A stretch of DNA of 64,000 bases from Prostheceraeus crozeri (lineage: Eukaryota > Platyhelminthes > Polycladida > Euryleptidae). Shown here one piece after another: positions 21,300 through 32,769 of this stretch (positions are counted from its first letter, which is position 1; every line of letters begins with the position of its first letter). A model generated the notes under the pieces. It worked only from the letters and a program-made list of their open reading frames with translations. It had not been told where the DNA came from and did not search any database. The DNA lies in the NCBI GenBank assembly GCA_907163375.1, contig CAJQUW010009010.1:230496-294495 (forward strand), read 5' to 3'. The position numbers and the translations under genes were made by a program.

Positions 21300-23875
21300 T
21301 CTTTGAGTTGTCGCTTTTCTGCAAAATATGCTCACTCCGTCCGGAGGTCTCAGGCCATGCAGACCATTTGCCACTGCAGTTCCATTCGACTCGATTCTCC
21401 GCCACAACCATCCAGTAGTCCCGGCCACTTGTTTGGCAGAATTCTTGCCTCACCGTATCCGCCTATTTTTTGTCCAGGACTACCAGGCTCTCGGCCATTA
21501 AATCGACATCATCTACATATGCCAACCGGTCACAATTCAGGTCTTCTAGATTCAATCCACCCGAAGTTCTCACTTGTCTCATCACCCACTTCAGCCGAAA
21601 TTTATCAATATTGGAGCCGGAGGGCATCACTGTTTCAAGTCGGGTGAGAACAAAAAAAGCGTCTGTGACTTGGCCTCCAACTCTCACACAACAGTTGCTT
21701 GCTTCGTAGCAGACAAACTTCTCCGAATTTCTTGTTACGCTCCATAAGGTTGGTCTGTGTATACTATCGCATGCTTTCTTGAAATCGACGATTAGATGTC
21801 ATCTGTCCTAATTGCATTCAAGTATTTCTACAGAAATTGCCTAACAATAAACAGCTGATCGACGGTGGATTTCCCTTTTACAGTCACAGAGCTGATCATA
21901 AAAAACGGACCACCCAAGTTATGTTGAAACCCAATCGATTCTCATGCCTTTCAATCGTGTCATGCAACAACATGTCATACATTATTGGAGAGCTTGTATT
22001 CTCAGCCTTCAAATGGGCTGTTAAAGTATTTGTTGGAGTGCTCAAAATGTGAAAGCCGCTCAATTTACAAATCTCAATTTTTCAGTAAGAAAACATGTTA
22101 GTATGGTAATGAATCAAGCATGGAATCAAATTAGCAAGGGCTAACCTTAGGCGAAACACCATTAATAATGAATTAAATCTCATATCGAACTATTCAGTAA
22201 GTAAAGCCAATGAGAAAAATAAGAATAAAACACAAATGTAAATGTTGATAATATTCAAATGGTAGGTAATGAAAAAAAGGACTGTGTAAATATAAGTAGA
22301 GTGAGAAAAAAATTGATAACTTACTCGAGAACTCCTGCCTGTCTGCCACACTGTGTGTTGGGCAGTGTAGTAATTGCAGAACGATCATTTTCTGAGCTCT
22401 CTTTTGATATACTGGTCATCAAATTCGGTGGCAATGAAAAATTAATGAGATCGTGAAGTTATCACAAAACTGTCATCAAAAAAGTTATCATGACTCTTCT
22501 GCTGAAAATATTATGATCTCATTTTTTCATCAAAAATATTCATGTTGGTATCATCAGAATCCCTTCGATGTGGGGAGCACGAATATGCAAGCTTTATTTA
22601 AATTAGTTCAATAGTTCCTTTTCAAACTTATTCAACGTTTTTTTTATTACCGCTGAAGTACACAAGCACCGTGTAAGGTGAACTACGGGTCAAAACAAAA
22701 TAAATAAAGAAGGCATTTCTTTGTTCTGTCATGCTGATCGCAGATTGCTTACCTTTCATGTTCGTGTACTTTAGCGGCAATGACAAAAAATGTTGAAGCC
22801 GTTTGAAAAAGAACTATTGAACTAATTTGAATAAAACTTACATGCTCGTACTCCCCACATTGCAAGGATTCTGAAGATGCCAAACATGATCATTTTCATA
22901 GAAAGTGACAATATGACATTTTCAGTCGAAAGAGTCATGACTTTGTGATAACTTCACTATCACATTAATGTTTATTACCTCATCGATTTTGATGATCAGC
23001 ACATTAAGAGAGCCCAGAAAATGCTCGTTCTCCCCGTACTTCATTCATTATCATGCTCACATCCTTTCTTAATGAAAAATGGCGATGTGTAAATTGGGCA
23101 ATTTTCACATTTTGAGCACTATTCAGCAAATACATTAACGGATTCAAGTTTATCATATTTCATTTGAAGACTGAGAACGTAGGCTCTCCAAGAATATATG
23201 GCACGCTGTTGTATGACACGATTGGAAGGCGTGAGAATCGATTGAGTGGTCCGTTTGTCATGATCAGCCCAAACTCTTACTATGATGGCACAAAGCCAGC
23301 CTGATATGAGCCGATTGTTCAGCGATAAAAAGGTCTATGACTCCTTTCAGGTACCTCCGCGAAGATCTTGTACCCCACTGAGAGCAGTGATGAGCATTCT
23401 GTAATTATTAAAGTCTTCTCTTCTATCACTCTTGTGAATGGGAGCCAGTACCTCAGTACTCCAGTCATCTACCAAACTCTCTTCACTCCACATTTTTTGG
23501 ACGATGCTTACAAGATTGCCCAATCTGAGCACTTCCGTCTGTGACCTATCACAAATCAGGCTGCACGTCATCAAGACCAGGAGCCTTCGTTTTCTTCACC
23601 CTTGTTATAACTTCATTTATCTTTGTCATAGTTGGATTAGTCACTTCGTTTGCCACATCTGTGTGGACTTCTTTATCTAGATCACTATTTGAAAACGGAA
23701 TTTACTCTACATTCTTCAAAGAATTCTCTAAATCTTCTGATGACGGCCGTCTGTCAATTAGAAGTTTTACCACTGCATCTCTTGCCACCGTTTGACGAGG
23801 TTGATGTCCATTAATTCCTTGAAATTGTTCCTCTGCATCTATCTACTGTATCTCTTCCACACTTTTCCTGTGCAT
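21300..23875 (-). pseudogene. non-LTR retrotransposon reverse transcriptase, split by an insertion
   Basis: Minus-strand RT read from right to left. VITRVKKTKAPGLDDVQPDL (about 23615-23555) is the N-terminal conserved A-P-G-x-D block; then LVDDWSTEVLAPIHKSDRREDFNNYR (about 23490-23410); then, after a frame change, LLSVGYKIFAEV and YQAGFVPS (to about 23284). The frame resumes left of an inserted element at about 21878 with KSTVDQLFIVRQFL, HLIVDFKKACDSIHRPTLW (catalytic Asp of motif A, about 21800-21745) and LAYVDDVDLM (YVDD box, about 21522-21493). Several stops and frameshifts make it dead. These blocks fall in normal RT order, which proves the 1.4-kb gap is an insertion. The end at about 21300 is diffuse. 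Confidence 0.85.
21880..23284. mobile_element. long-armed foldback element inserted in the RT
   Basis: About 1.4 kb with two long inverted arms, roughly 21880-22690 and 22750-23284. Matching words include GCTGATCAT near both outer ends, CGGACCAC, TGGGGAGCACGAATATGCA against TACATGCTCGTACTCCCCAC, and AACTATTGAACTAATTTGAA. Arms differ by point changes and small gaps. It lies exactly between two adjacent RT segments. No transposase frame is recognisable and the target duplication is not clear. Confidence 0.75.
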
Positions 23876-24745
23876 CACTCTCTTCTGGTTTCGGCCAATT
23901 TGTTTAACTATTCTATGACTCGCATATTGCACATGACATATGCGTGCGTATGGGATGAAGAATTGTGACGTTTATAAGTCATTTGTGATCGGTCGACACG
24001 TTTTAACGAGCATCAAAAGAATGCATGAAAGAGCCCTGACTAGTCATTCTTCAATTTAGAGTAGGAAAGAGTAAGGAGTTATCTATGACATTGACATCAT
24101 TCTTATGTGTCTATCGCAAAAAAGCTTTCGATTGCTATCCAACAGTCAGAACTACAAACTCACAAGAATGTCTGTAAGGTTTTGTTCTAAAATTTGAATA
24201 AAAACATTATTGTCATCAGTAGTGACCACTGAAGCATTTACATCTGCATGTATCTTGAACACTTATGATTTTCGGAGAAGAGATCGAGTACATGAAAGAT
24301 GAATTAATTTTTCGGAAAATCGGAATGCCACCCGGCCGTACAACGCTTGCATCAGTTATATCCACAGAGTTTCATGTAAAATTTCACCTGACATGGAAAT
24401 GGTTTAGAGGTTCCTCGAAGTCAGCGCGCATGACAGTGCAACTTGGAACAGTTTTGAGAGCTTCCGGGCTTCTTGTAACTTCAATATTTACTTAAAAGGA
24501 GTTTCTTAGAAGTTGTTAAACCGCATGTCATCTTGGAGGATTACCACTCGATCAAAAATACTGATAGACCAAACGAACAACCGCTGTCTGACAAACAAAT
24601 ACTGATGCCGTGCTACTCTGAAGGAAAAACCTGTTTTGAATATCCAATACATCGGTCTACAGATTTCTGAACGCACTTAAACAGAAAATGGCATGAATTG
24701 CAGAAAAACAATCTTCTGCCCAGAAAAAATTTTACATTATAATTC
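23876..24745. other. unassigned DNA
   Basis: No supported gene; the 76-codon frame at 24265-24495 is unrecognised. Confidence 0.45.
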
Positions 24746-24749
24746 GAAG

Positions 24750-25670
24750 CAGGGTGTTTCAAAATGACTCATCCGATCTCATTAGACTATATCTATCTAT
24801 TGAGTTAGCTCAGATTTTAGAAATCAGTTCTACAACACTTAACGAGTTTTATGCATCATGCAACGACGGCTGTGTTGTTCTTCACTTTGAGGCACAGCAC
24901 ATTTTTCAAAAGCGTCAGTTTTTGGACAATTTTCTTTTCAAAATTTACAATTGTTCTTTATGACCTGCCCGGAGGCGCACCTCGGCAAACAGGCGATAGT
25001 CTAGCTCATGCCGAACTTGTCAGATTCAACTGCGGCAGGCTATAAACAAAGGAGCTATACATAGAAAAGTGTTTTGAGCTCTGAAAATTTGTTTTTCAAA
25101 AGGAAGCAGGGGAAGATTTTCTTTCACGTGTCATGTCCAGTGACGAGGTCGCACTTTGCATCAACGGAAAAGTGAGTCGTCATAAAATCAGGATGTGAAA
25201 TTTCGGGACATCCACATCAGGTAGTGGAGTTTCAAGGAGAATCACTGAAGATGTGTGTTCTGAATGCTGCAAAGCTGACTTCTCCTTTAGCTTCAGGCTA
25301 ATTGAATGACTCTTTCAACAGGATGCTGCACCAACGCACTGACATGATGAAGTCCGACCATTTATAAAATTAAAAAAGCTCCCTCAGCGATGAATCAGTC
25401 TCCTGCAGATTTAACTTTTAAATGGCCACTTCACAGAAACAAGCCGGTTTGAGATTTTCTTTCTTTTAGGCAATGTGAAGGATAAGGTTTAGGTTTCATG
25501 TTTCCATTTCCAAGAACTGACTGACGTGAGATATCGCATTAGAGAAGCAGCAGCGACAATGCCAAACAACATGCTGGTATAACGGCAGCTGGACTGTCAT
25601 CTTGATGTTGGCTGAGCTTTTACAGGAATCGGTGCAGTCACTATAATGCCACAACATCCGACATGTTGAC
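24750..25670 (+). pseudogene. second mariner-like transposase relic
   Basis: The left tip CAGGGTGTTTCAAAATGAC (24750) is a typical end for this transposon group. On the plus strand: EDFLSRVMSSDEVALCINGKVSRHKIR (about 25108-25188), which fits the F-L-x-R-V-x-F-S-D-E block with the first catalytic Asp; HPHQVVEFQGESLKMCVLNA after a frameshift (about 25209-25268); FQQDAAPTH (about 25316-25342, second Asp); later a G-x-V-K-D-x-V block (about 25471-25488), and R-I-R-E-A-A-A-T-M plus a C-terminal L-D-V block to about 25620. Many stops and frameshifts. The right terminal repeat is not visible. It differs clearly from the element at 18455, so it is a separate, older insertion. Confidence 0.78.
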
Positions 25671-25674
25671 TTCA

Positions 25675-26015
25675 GGGATCTGATGTCACCACCTATGTTA
25701 CAAAAAACCGAATTTAACTTGAAGATAGGAACACCTCCCTTATAGTAACACCTCTTAGTTTGGAGAAAGGCGAGAAATTTCATCATTGGATGATGTCTTA
25801 CGTCTGCGACATAGCACTGTGGCCGTGACAGACGCTGAAAGACAATAGACAGATAACCGACGCCACTGCAGAAAATGTGAGTCGTTTCGAGCTACCTAAG
25901 CGCTTTGGCATTCTAAATGCACTAATTCTAATTGAGAAGGCAATTGAGTGCGGAGACAACACTAAACGAAGCAGTATAAAGCCGGTGAGATACGATAAGC
26001 TAGAGAGCTAGAGAA
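25675..26015. other. unassigned DNA between two transposase relics
   Basis: Holds a short AGAGAGCTAGAGAACTAGAG run (about 26001-26020). The part near 25880-26010 is probably the degraded N-terminus of the pogo-type transposase that follows. Confidence 0.4.
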
Positions 26016-26930
26016 CTAGAGAGGGCATTTCTGTCTTGGTTCAAACAGGTTCGAAGTCAGAACGTTTCCGTCACTGGACAGCTGCTGCAAGAGAAGGCAA
26101 AACAACTTACTAATGAGCCAGCAACGGATGACTAGAGAAGTTTTCCAGAAGACACTCGATCCCCTTCATGTCAGTTCAAGGCTAGGGCGATCAACATGCT
26201 GGTGATCAGCGACTGGCAGCAGGAGATTCTGAAGGCTACAATTGATGCGTTCCATCGTAATGACGTTTATAACTTAGATGAGACTAGTTTGCGACTTCTA
26301 CCCAACAAAACATTGGCTTCTAAAGGTAAGCAGTGTACACTGCTTGTCATAAGAAAATATGTAAAGCCACGTTGCTTCAAGAATGCAAAGATTCCCGTTG
26401 ACTATAAAGCCAATTGCAAGGTATGGATGACAGCGCCCATGTATGAGACATGGTTGAAAGATTGGGATAAGAAGCTGGAGAAAGATGGGCGGAAGAGGCA
26501 AGTTCACATCTACAGGTGCGATGACTGCAGAACCGCACCCCGTCAGTGAGGAACTTGCAGGACTATAGTGAGACTTGTACGAGCAACGCGAAGTGGAGGA
26601 CGGAGCCAGTCTCACCCACTGCGTGACGGCGGACCAACGTGTGAGGTGCAGACAAACGGCATCATGATCATGGAGAAGATAGCTGTATTTGCAATTGAAC
26701 CGGTTGAAGCTGAGCCAGAGGAGCTGGTGGAGGAGCCTGAAATTCCATCAGTCACCAATTAAGAATCCCGCCAAGCCTTGGATATTTTGAGACAATACAT
26801 TGAGAGAAATATTGATGATCCCTCAGTGTTGGTTTTGTGTGACAAGCTCGATGGCGTTACTGCCAAACAACGAATGGAAGTGATGAAGCAGAAGCGCACT
26901 GAAAGCCTTTTTTAAGAATCACTTAATCTG
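26016..26930 (+). pseudogene. pogo/Tigger-type transposase, internally deleted
   Basis: Relic of a pogo-group Tc1/mariner transposase, the family related to CENP-B and jerky proteins. ERAFLSWFKQVRSQNVSVTGQLLQEKAKQL (26018-26107) is the second helix-turn-helix of the CENP-B-type DNA-binding region. DVYNLDETSLRLLPNKTLASKGKQC (26262-26336) carries the first catalytic Asp (N-x-D-E-T). PRCFKNAKIPVDYKANCKVWMTAPMYETWLKDWDKKLEKDGRK (26370-26498) is the DDE core. The stretch normally between the two (R-x-T-V-L-x-C-A-N-x-x-G) is missing, and the D-N-C-x-A-H box near 26510 reads CDDCRTAP. The C-terminal part (ALDILRQYIERN, to about 26915) is acidic and helical as in Tigger. Stops lie at about 26133 and 26547. 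Confidence 0.85.
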
Positions 26931-27150
26931 TTAAGTACAAATTTTCTTTAATTAATTCATCTCTGCTTTTTGAAAACATATTGGGAATATACCGGTAGCT
27001 TATGAATATACATTTAAATAAAATCGTAATTGGGTATCAACGAGCATCGTATACCAACATAAAATAAATAAAATGACGACAGTAGATGTGAAAAACTTCT
27101 TAGCACTGAACATTATTGTTTATTTGTAGTTATTTGTTTATTTTTTGCTC

Positions 27151-27212
27151 TCTACAACGACGCCCTCTCTATAACGAGTCCCGATGGGTGTCGTTATAGA
27201 GAGGTTCGCCTG
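27151..27212. mobile_element. pogo/Tigger right terminal repeat
   Basis: Read inward from 27212 the sequence begins CAGGCGAACCTCTCTATAACG, a classic Tigger-type end. About 25 bp further in, the same word returns inverted (CCTCTCTATAACGA / TCGTTATAGAGAGG), forming a subterminal hairpin. It lies about 220 bp beyond the transposase relic. The base pair next to the tip is not TA, and no matching left end was found, so the left side is lost. Confidence 0.8.
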
Positions 27213-27214
27213 AC

Positions 27215-27645
27215 ATATTTTTCACGCTAGTGTCAAACGCTTATATCATTAACCATAGTTGTGGCATTGATCGACATTGTGCGGAGTCATTATATCTGAT
27301 TAAAATGCAGTCTAAAAAACTCAGTGGCGCACTAATTCTTGCTCTTTTCTCATCCCTAATACCGTCGGCGAATTTCTACACATAGGCTTTATGAGAGGTT
27401 TCATCTCATCTATAGCAGAGACTTTTATTCTTGATGTTGAATAGTTACATTTACTAGTTCCATGTGTTCCTTCACTCAAAATAGTTGTCAGTGAGCATTA
27501 CAACGGCAGAGTCGTATTAATTATGGTGTCGCGGCAATACCTCCTCTGAGCCGAAGTAGAATCTATAGACGGGTGCGCTTTTGATCCGGCGAGGCGATTC
27601 ATGCGCAACGATTCAGGCGCACATTTGAGAGACTACCGCGCACTA
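27215..27645. other. unassigned DNA
   Basis: No supported gene between the Tigger end and the tandem repeat. Confidence 0.45.
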
Positions 27646-27647
27646 GC

Positions 27648-27885
27648 GTGGCGCCGTTGGCACCTGCAGTTTCAGAATATCTAAAAAATAGATCATGTGT
27701 CTGGCGCGGCTGGCACTGGTTTCGGCAAGCCTGATTTCATTAATTCTATGAAGAGGTCTTATGTCTGGCGCTCTGGCGCGCCTGGCACTGGTTTCGACCA
27801 AGCCTAATTTTAGAAATTCTAGGAATAGATCTTACGTCTGGCGAGCCAACCTCGAATCTGGCACTGGTTTGGCAAGGCAAGCAAT
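27648..27885. repeat. tandem repeat, units of about 64-73 bp, 3-3.5 copies
   Basis: Units start near 27691, 27755 and 27828. Each has TCTGGCG, GGCACTGGTTT and a CAAGCCT-type word followed by an AT-rich AATTCTA spacer; a partial unit precedes (27648-27690). GC content of the core is well above the surroundings. An open frame crosses it but has no recognisable product. Confidence 0.8.
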
Positions 27886-27889
27886 ATCG

Positions 27890-30380
27890 GCGAGTGTGGG
27901 AAGCCAGTCAGTTTTCATTGGTTTGATGGCACCGGATATAGTCAGCATGATTTCATTTAGTTGGACATCTACTACTTTGCAATGTGTTGAGTTTTTCCAA
28001 GCATGACAGCAAGGTTCAGCTGTTGAGTAGCACAACGCCAGTCCTGTTTCACGCAGTACATTAGCATCAGTGCCCCAGGTCTAGCCAGCGATCATTTTCA
28101 GAAGATTATTTCTTGTCTGCATTTGTAGCTCAGCTTTGCCAGATGCTCATTGTAGGATGACGTTCGATCTAAAGTATGCAGGCTTAGGTTCATGAGATAT
28201 GCGAAAAATGTTAATGTGCACGTCAAATTGATGACCACTTTGACAGCTGTCTAGGTAAAACACGGTAGAAATAATCTTTTCCGTGGCTTGGTTGCAGTAT
28301 TCATCGAGTACATAAGTCAACTACATCAGAGACGTCATCATTCAGCAGGGCGTTCAGTTCTGCGAATGTTCGAGCTAGTAATTAGTTTAGAAATGACATT
28401 TGTTAGTATAGTCATAATTTGTGACTATAACTTGCTTGTGGATCACGAACAAGTTATTCGAGGCTTTATCAACGACTGTAATCTTCAAACTCCTTCATTT
28501 TATCACTTCAACCAGTTCTCGTCTCTCAGTAAGTGTGTCAATTCTCATATTTATTATCTTAACACCTTTCGCCTCTTGATGAGTGTCTTGATTGATGGAG
28601 TAGGCTTATAAAATCGACTGAAAATAAACACAACTTCTCGGATTGTGAAACAAGTCAGGTGACTTCTTCGGACACTAAAAAGACTACTAACAGATTTTAT
28701 TCCTGAAAAGCATAGAAGCTGCTGCCTCGCTCTTTCCATTCTAATTCTTTTGGTTGAAGTTGTGAATCTTATGGTTGTCGATAAACATCGGAATTAGATT
28801 TTGTTAAATTAAATTAAAATTACTTTTGTTCTTTTGGCTTTAAGGTGACCACTGAGTATACGAGTAATTGTTAACCACTATAAGACCATCAGGAGATGCA
28901 TCGAAATTTTCCCTTATCAATTATTCTTTTCAGAAAAATTGCTGATAGCCCAAACATGTGTTATGCCAGCTACCGGACAATGTTCAACAGTGATAAGTAC
29001 AAAATGCCTCTATACTATACATATATTTAATAGCTATTGTAGCACTTAGGTACTGAGGTAGGCCTCTAGGCTACTATCGAATTATAACATTCTCATAATG
29101 TCTTTCGATATTTTTGAGAGCGCGTGAAAAACTGAGAAAGGCAACGAATGATATACACTGTAGGCCTATGGGATTCAGGCAAATATCATGTAGGCCAAAG
29201 CTTGTTGCGAGGAAAATGTTAATTCATTACTAGCAGAGATGAATGTATCTCTTGATGTCTGGGTATTCTAGGCCTACATCATTTCAGCGTCTTTTCGGCC
29301 TTGAGGTTGAGACAGCAGTTTTGCAGTTGGATCAATTAACCATTTCCAGAACTGAGTGGTGAGACTCAATCTCTTAAAAAAGATAAACGCTCTGTTACAT
29401 AATTGGTAGAAGTGATTTACGCAAAAAATCCTTAGGCCTACTTGAGACTGTCTAAAAATATACACATCTATATACGGCAACTCGGCTGGCGTTTTCTGAA
29501 ATTTGAATCTTTCAACACGAAAATATTAGGAAAAGTTCACAGCAGTCTAGAAAAAACGAATAGTAACAGAATGTCTGGGAAAAGAAAAAAAACCGCTTTT
29601 TTATCTGAATGCCAAACAATTAAAATAAGAGGCGACTTGACAGCCTGCACTGTATTACCAGAATCCCAAAATAAATTTAGAAATGTTAAATATCATAGAT
29701 TCGTTCCTTAGAACAAGAAATAGTCTTCAACAGAAAAATCTAAGTCTTGGAAAAGACTCAAGTATTTTCTGGCACGTTAATCAACGTAAAGCTGAAATTT
29801 ACTGCTAGTGACTGTTGTTCGAATGGGCTACATGTCTGATGTACATGCATGTACTGTACCTCTATAGGCATGGGTATAGATATCAGTATATCAGAAACAT
29901 CAGTATATCTGTGTCATGTCTCCTGTAGATTAGGCTAATACTACACATCACATACAAGTAAATGTGCAATTAGTAATTAGTCAACGAGGGAATCAGCTAG
30001 TGCATTATCCAGCGCGCTCTATGTTATCTAAGTAAAGATTCCAGTAGGGTCTCTGAGCAGGTGCTATATACTGATTGCCTCACAAATAAATAAAAGATGG
30101 AGGAAATCTGCCATAGTAAACAAAATAGATGTTCTTTTGCACTGTGTTTTGGAGTCGCTTACAGCTGTGAAACAAGTCTGTTTCGCTGAAAAAATCACTG
30201 CATTTCTCAAAAACTCAGAAGACGAATCAATGCAAGGCAGCGAGTCGAGACACATTCCGAATTTCTGATACATATTTCTCGCCATATTCAGTAATTTGGA
30301 TCATTTTGTAGCTGAAAGATAACAGGAAAAGAATATTGCAACAGGCATTGCCATAACAATGAGCACAAATTCGGATAGTG
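27890..30380. other. unassigned AT-rich DNA with one weak EN-like frame
   Basis: Repeated TAGGCCT words occur around 29.0-29.5 kb. The frame at 28288-28611 (plus) contains CDYNLLVDHEQVIRGFINDCNLQTPS, which loosely recalls the G-D-F-N block of non-LTR endonucleases, but the catalytic context is too weak to annotate. Confidence 0.35.
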
Positions 30381-30385
30381 ATAGG

Positions 30386-30447
30386 TAAATGTGCACAACA
30401 GTGCAGACTGTAAATGTGCACAAACAGTACAAACTGTAAATGTGCAC
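30386..30447. repeat. short tandem repeat, 25-26 bp unit
   Basis: TAAATGTGCAC at 30386, 30411 and 30437, with AACAGTGCAGACTG or AAACAGTACAAACTG between. Looser ACTGTAAAATG copies continue to about 30535. Confidence 0.8.
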
Positions 30448-30509
30448 TTCAGGTATTGTTTATCCCACTCAAAAAGCATAACTAGCAACATAAAAATGTA
30501 AACTGTAAC

Positions 30510-30640
30510 TGTAAAATGCAACTGTAAAATGTGCCAGTAGCCAAAATTCGAAAAACTGCCAGCACCCATAGCTCTTTTGGATTTCAATATTTCACGAAGA
30601 TTTTTTCAGAAAACGGATAATGCTAGATGTTCTAAATACT
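30510..30640 (+). repeat. dispersed repeat D, copy 1
   Basis: Contains CTGTAAAATGTGCCAGTAGC and AATTCGAAAAACTGCCAGC. The inverted copy is at 35225-35355, with homology over about 120 bp. Confidence 0.75.
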
Positions 30641-30941
30641 CGTAGGCTTAAAATTTCAAAAATATACAGACAATTATTGACAATTCCTACATTAGTGAAA
30701 AAAAGGCCAAGAAGCAACGATGCCGGTAGCCATAACTTTGTTAAAACATCGAAAATCCAGACGCAGTAGCCACAGTAGCATAATGAAGATGCAAGATACT
30801 AATACACCATCAAAAGTCTTCACAAATCACACAATCCAGAGACGAACGGCACATACCCTAGTTCACAATATAGTAACAGCCGTACATCGTGGGGCAAGTA
30901 TGGGGAACAAACTGGAGGAGTGCCAAATCACCCCATCGAAG

Positions 30942-30974
30942 TGCCAATTCACCCCACACGTTTCGTGAATTGGC
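30942..30974. repeat. 10-bp perfect hairpin with GTGCCAATTCACCCC words
   Basis: GCCAATTCAC (30942-30951) and its complement GTGAATTGGC (30965-30974) frame a 13-nt loop. Related words GTGCCAAATCACCCC (30920) and GTGCCAGATCACCCT (31136) flank it, suggesting a small decayed element between about 30920 and 31150. Confidence 0.6.
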
Positions 30975-31159
30975 ATTTTTGTAACTTTTTTTGAAACGAA
31001 TATTTGAAGAGGAAGGAGTCCGAATCGAAAAAAAATTTTATTATAAAAAAGTTAGGAAATTCCCTGAATATTAAGGTCATAATGTTTGAATAGTAAAAAA
31101 AATCGTTGTTTGGTCATGAGAGTTTAGTGTTAGGGTGCCAGATCACCCTACTCTCCCTT

Positions 31160-31845
31160 CTGAGAGAAATCAGAGGTTGTAGCAGGGCTAGAGTTGGGCG
31201 ATTGGACTGAAACTACACCGGCCACTTGGTTGGGACTGGAGAGAGGTTGTATGTGTAGTTCAGGTAGATCGGAGTTGAAATAAAGAAGTTTTGGCTACTG
31301 CAGGGTTCCCAGCGCAATTACTGAAAAATAATAACGGAAAAACGGAAAAATAAAGGAATGCGTTAAGTTTGCTGCACAGCGTCATTCATGTATTTTCCAC
31401 CAGTTGACGCTTTACGCTCATTATTTGAATATATGAAGCCATCCATGGTTGAAAATCTTGTTAATATTTCTTGTCTAATCCCATTGATTCACTTCATCAA
31501 ATCACATTGTATTTCGTGTATCAAACAAATTGTACATAAAGTATCTAACGAAAGGGTTATGATTTGCAGTTAGCACATGAAATTAGAACACAAGTGAGAC
31601 GCTACAAATCAACTGTCAACATGAAGGAAGAAAGTACTCTTCAACAGTTCGCGCAGACGACTTTCATAAAAATGATACCATTTGCATTTGCATCACCCCT
31701 CCTCCGTATTATTGGTCTCCGTCAATCTGAGGAAGTGGAGAAACTGACTGTAATAACAAAGCAGTATAGTGAATAAAGATATAGATATGTATATCAAAAG
31801 TTGGAATCTACTGAAGAGCCATCTTTGAGAACCAAGGGCGCGTAT
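31160..31845. other. unassigned DNA
   Basis: Two 61-70 codon frames (31388-31776) are unrecognised. No repeats stand out. Confidence 0.4.
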
Positions 31846-31849
31846 ATGG

Positions 31850-32295
31850 AGTCTGTGTGCGGCAAGCTATGCTTTATAAGTTGCAAGTCATGGCCGTTGC
31901 TTTCATCCGATGAGAAGACTTGAGCGTGAGGAGATGCGAATGCTAAGGTGAATGTGTGGTGTCAGACTATCGGACAGGAAATCGAATAACAGCATCAGAA
32001 AATCAATGGGTCTTGAGAACATCACAGACGTCACGAGAAGGCAAAGACTTCGTCGGTTTGGCCACGTGGTAAGAAGGGATGAGACAGAGTGGATCAGAAA
32101 AGTTATGTGGATGGAAGTAGATGGTAAGACAGGAGCAGGAAGACAAAAGAAGACCTGGGAACAAGTGGAGATGACCTCAAACGTGTTGCATCCCAGGAAG
32201 CGGACGCCCGTGATACACCGAAATGGAAGTCCAAACTCAAGCAGCTAACGTCTAACCCAGAATCTTCTGGAAGAAAAGGACGCAAAAAGGGATGA
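31850..32295 (+). pseudogene. non-LTR RT C-terminal relic
   Basis: Only the last ~150 codons remain. MCGVRLSDRKSNNSIRKSMGLENI (from 31952), VTRRQRLRRFGHVVRRDETEWIRKVMWMEVDGKTGAGRQKKTWEQV (to about 32168), then in a shifted frame DDLKRVASQEADARDTPKWKSKLKQL to about 32250. The M-C-G-V, R-R-F-G-H-V and K-W block order is the standard end of this LINE group. Upstream, SSDEKT is followed by a stop before the MLR.MCGV region. 5'-truncated and frameshifted. Confidence 0.82.
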
Positions 32296-32299
32296 GTGA

Positions 32300-32765
32300 G
32301 TAAAGTCATTGTCATTTTGATTTACACCATCCAATTCCACTTTTACGTTCCTTCTTTCTTTTCAAACTCATGTGAATCAATTCCTGTCCATGCATGATCT
32401 TCTCTTTTTATATATCTACTGTCGACAGCAGTCTCCCGTCAAGAGTTTCCTTCTTCTGTCTGAAGATCAGCAACTTCGATTCCATTTAATATTTCTTTCC
32501 TTTCTTTTTCCAAGCTTTGTCGTTCGATAGAAGATGTTTGCTGATCTCGTCGAAATTCACCGCTCGCTTTTTGCATGTGCTCTACCGTTCTTCTCAACTA
32601 AGCAGCTCACTCGTAATCGGTACTTTGATAGCGCCACCTATACAATTGATTTGAAAAAAAATTTAATTTTATTTACAGATTAATTCACATTAATGCGACA
32701 AAAATGAAGAATAGAATATTTTAATTGTTGAATACATAATCTAGAGCTAGACTTACATTTCTTAT
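32300..32765. other. spacer between two non-LTR relics
   Basis: AT-rich; no supported feature. Confidence 0.45.
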
Positions 32766-32769
32766 TTCA

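Noticed and set aside
28288..28611. Open frame with a D-Y-N ... I-N-D-C-N-L stretch as a non-LTR endonuclease
   Set aside because: Only one loosely matching block; the flanking catalytic motifs are absent.
30386..30447. Spaced direct repeats as a CRISPR-like array
   Set aside because: Units are contiguous and vary with the spacer; the genome is eukaryotic. It is a plain short tandem repeat.
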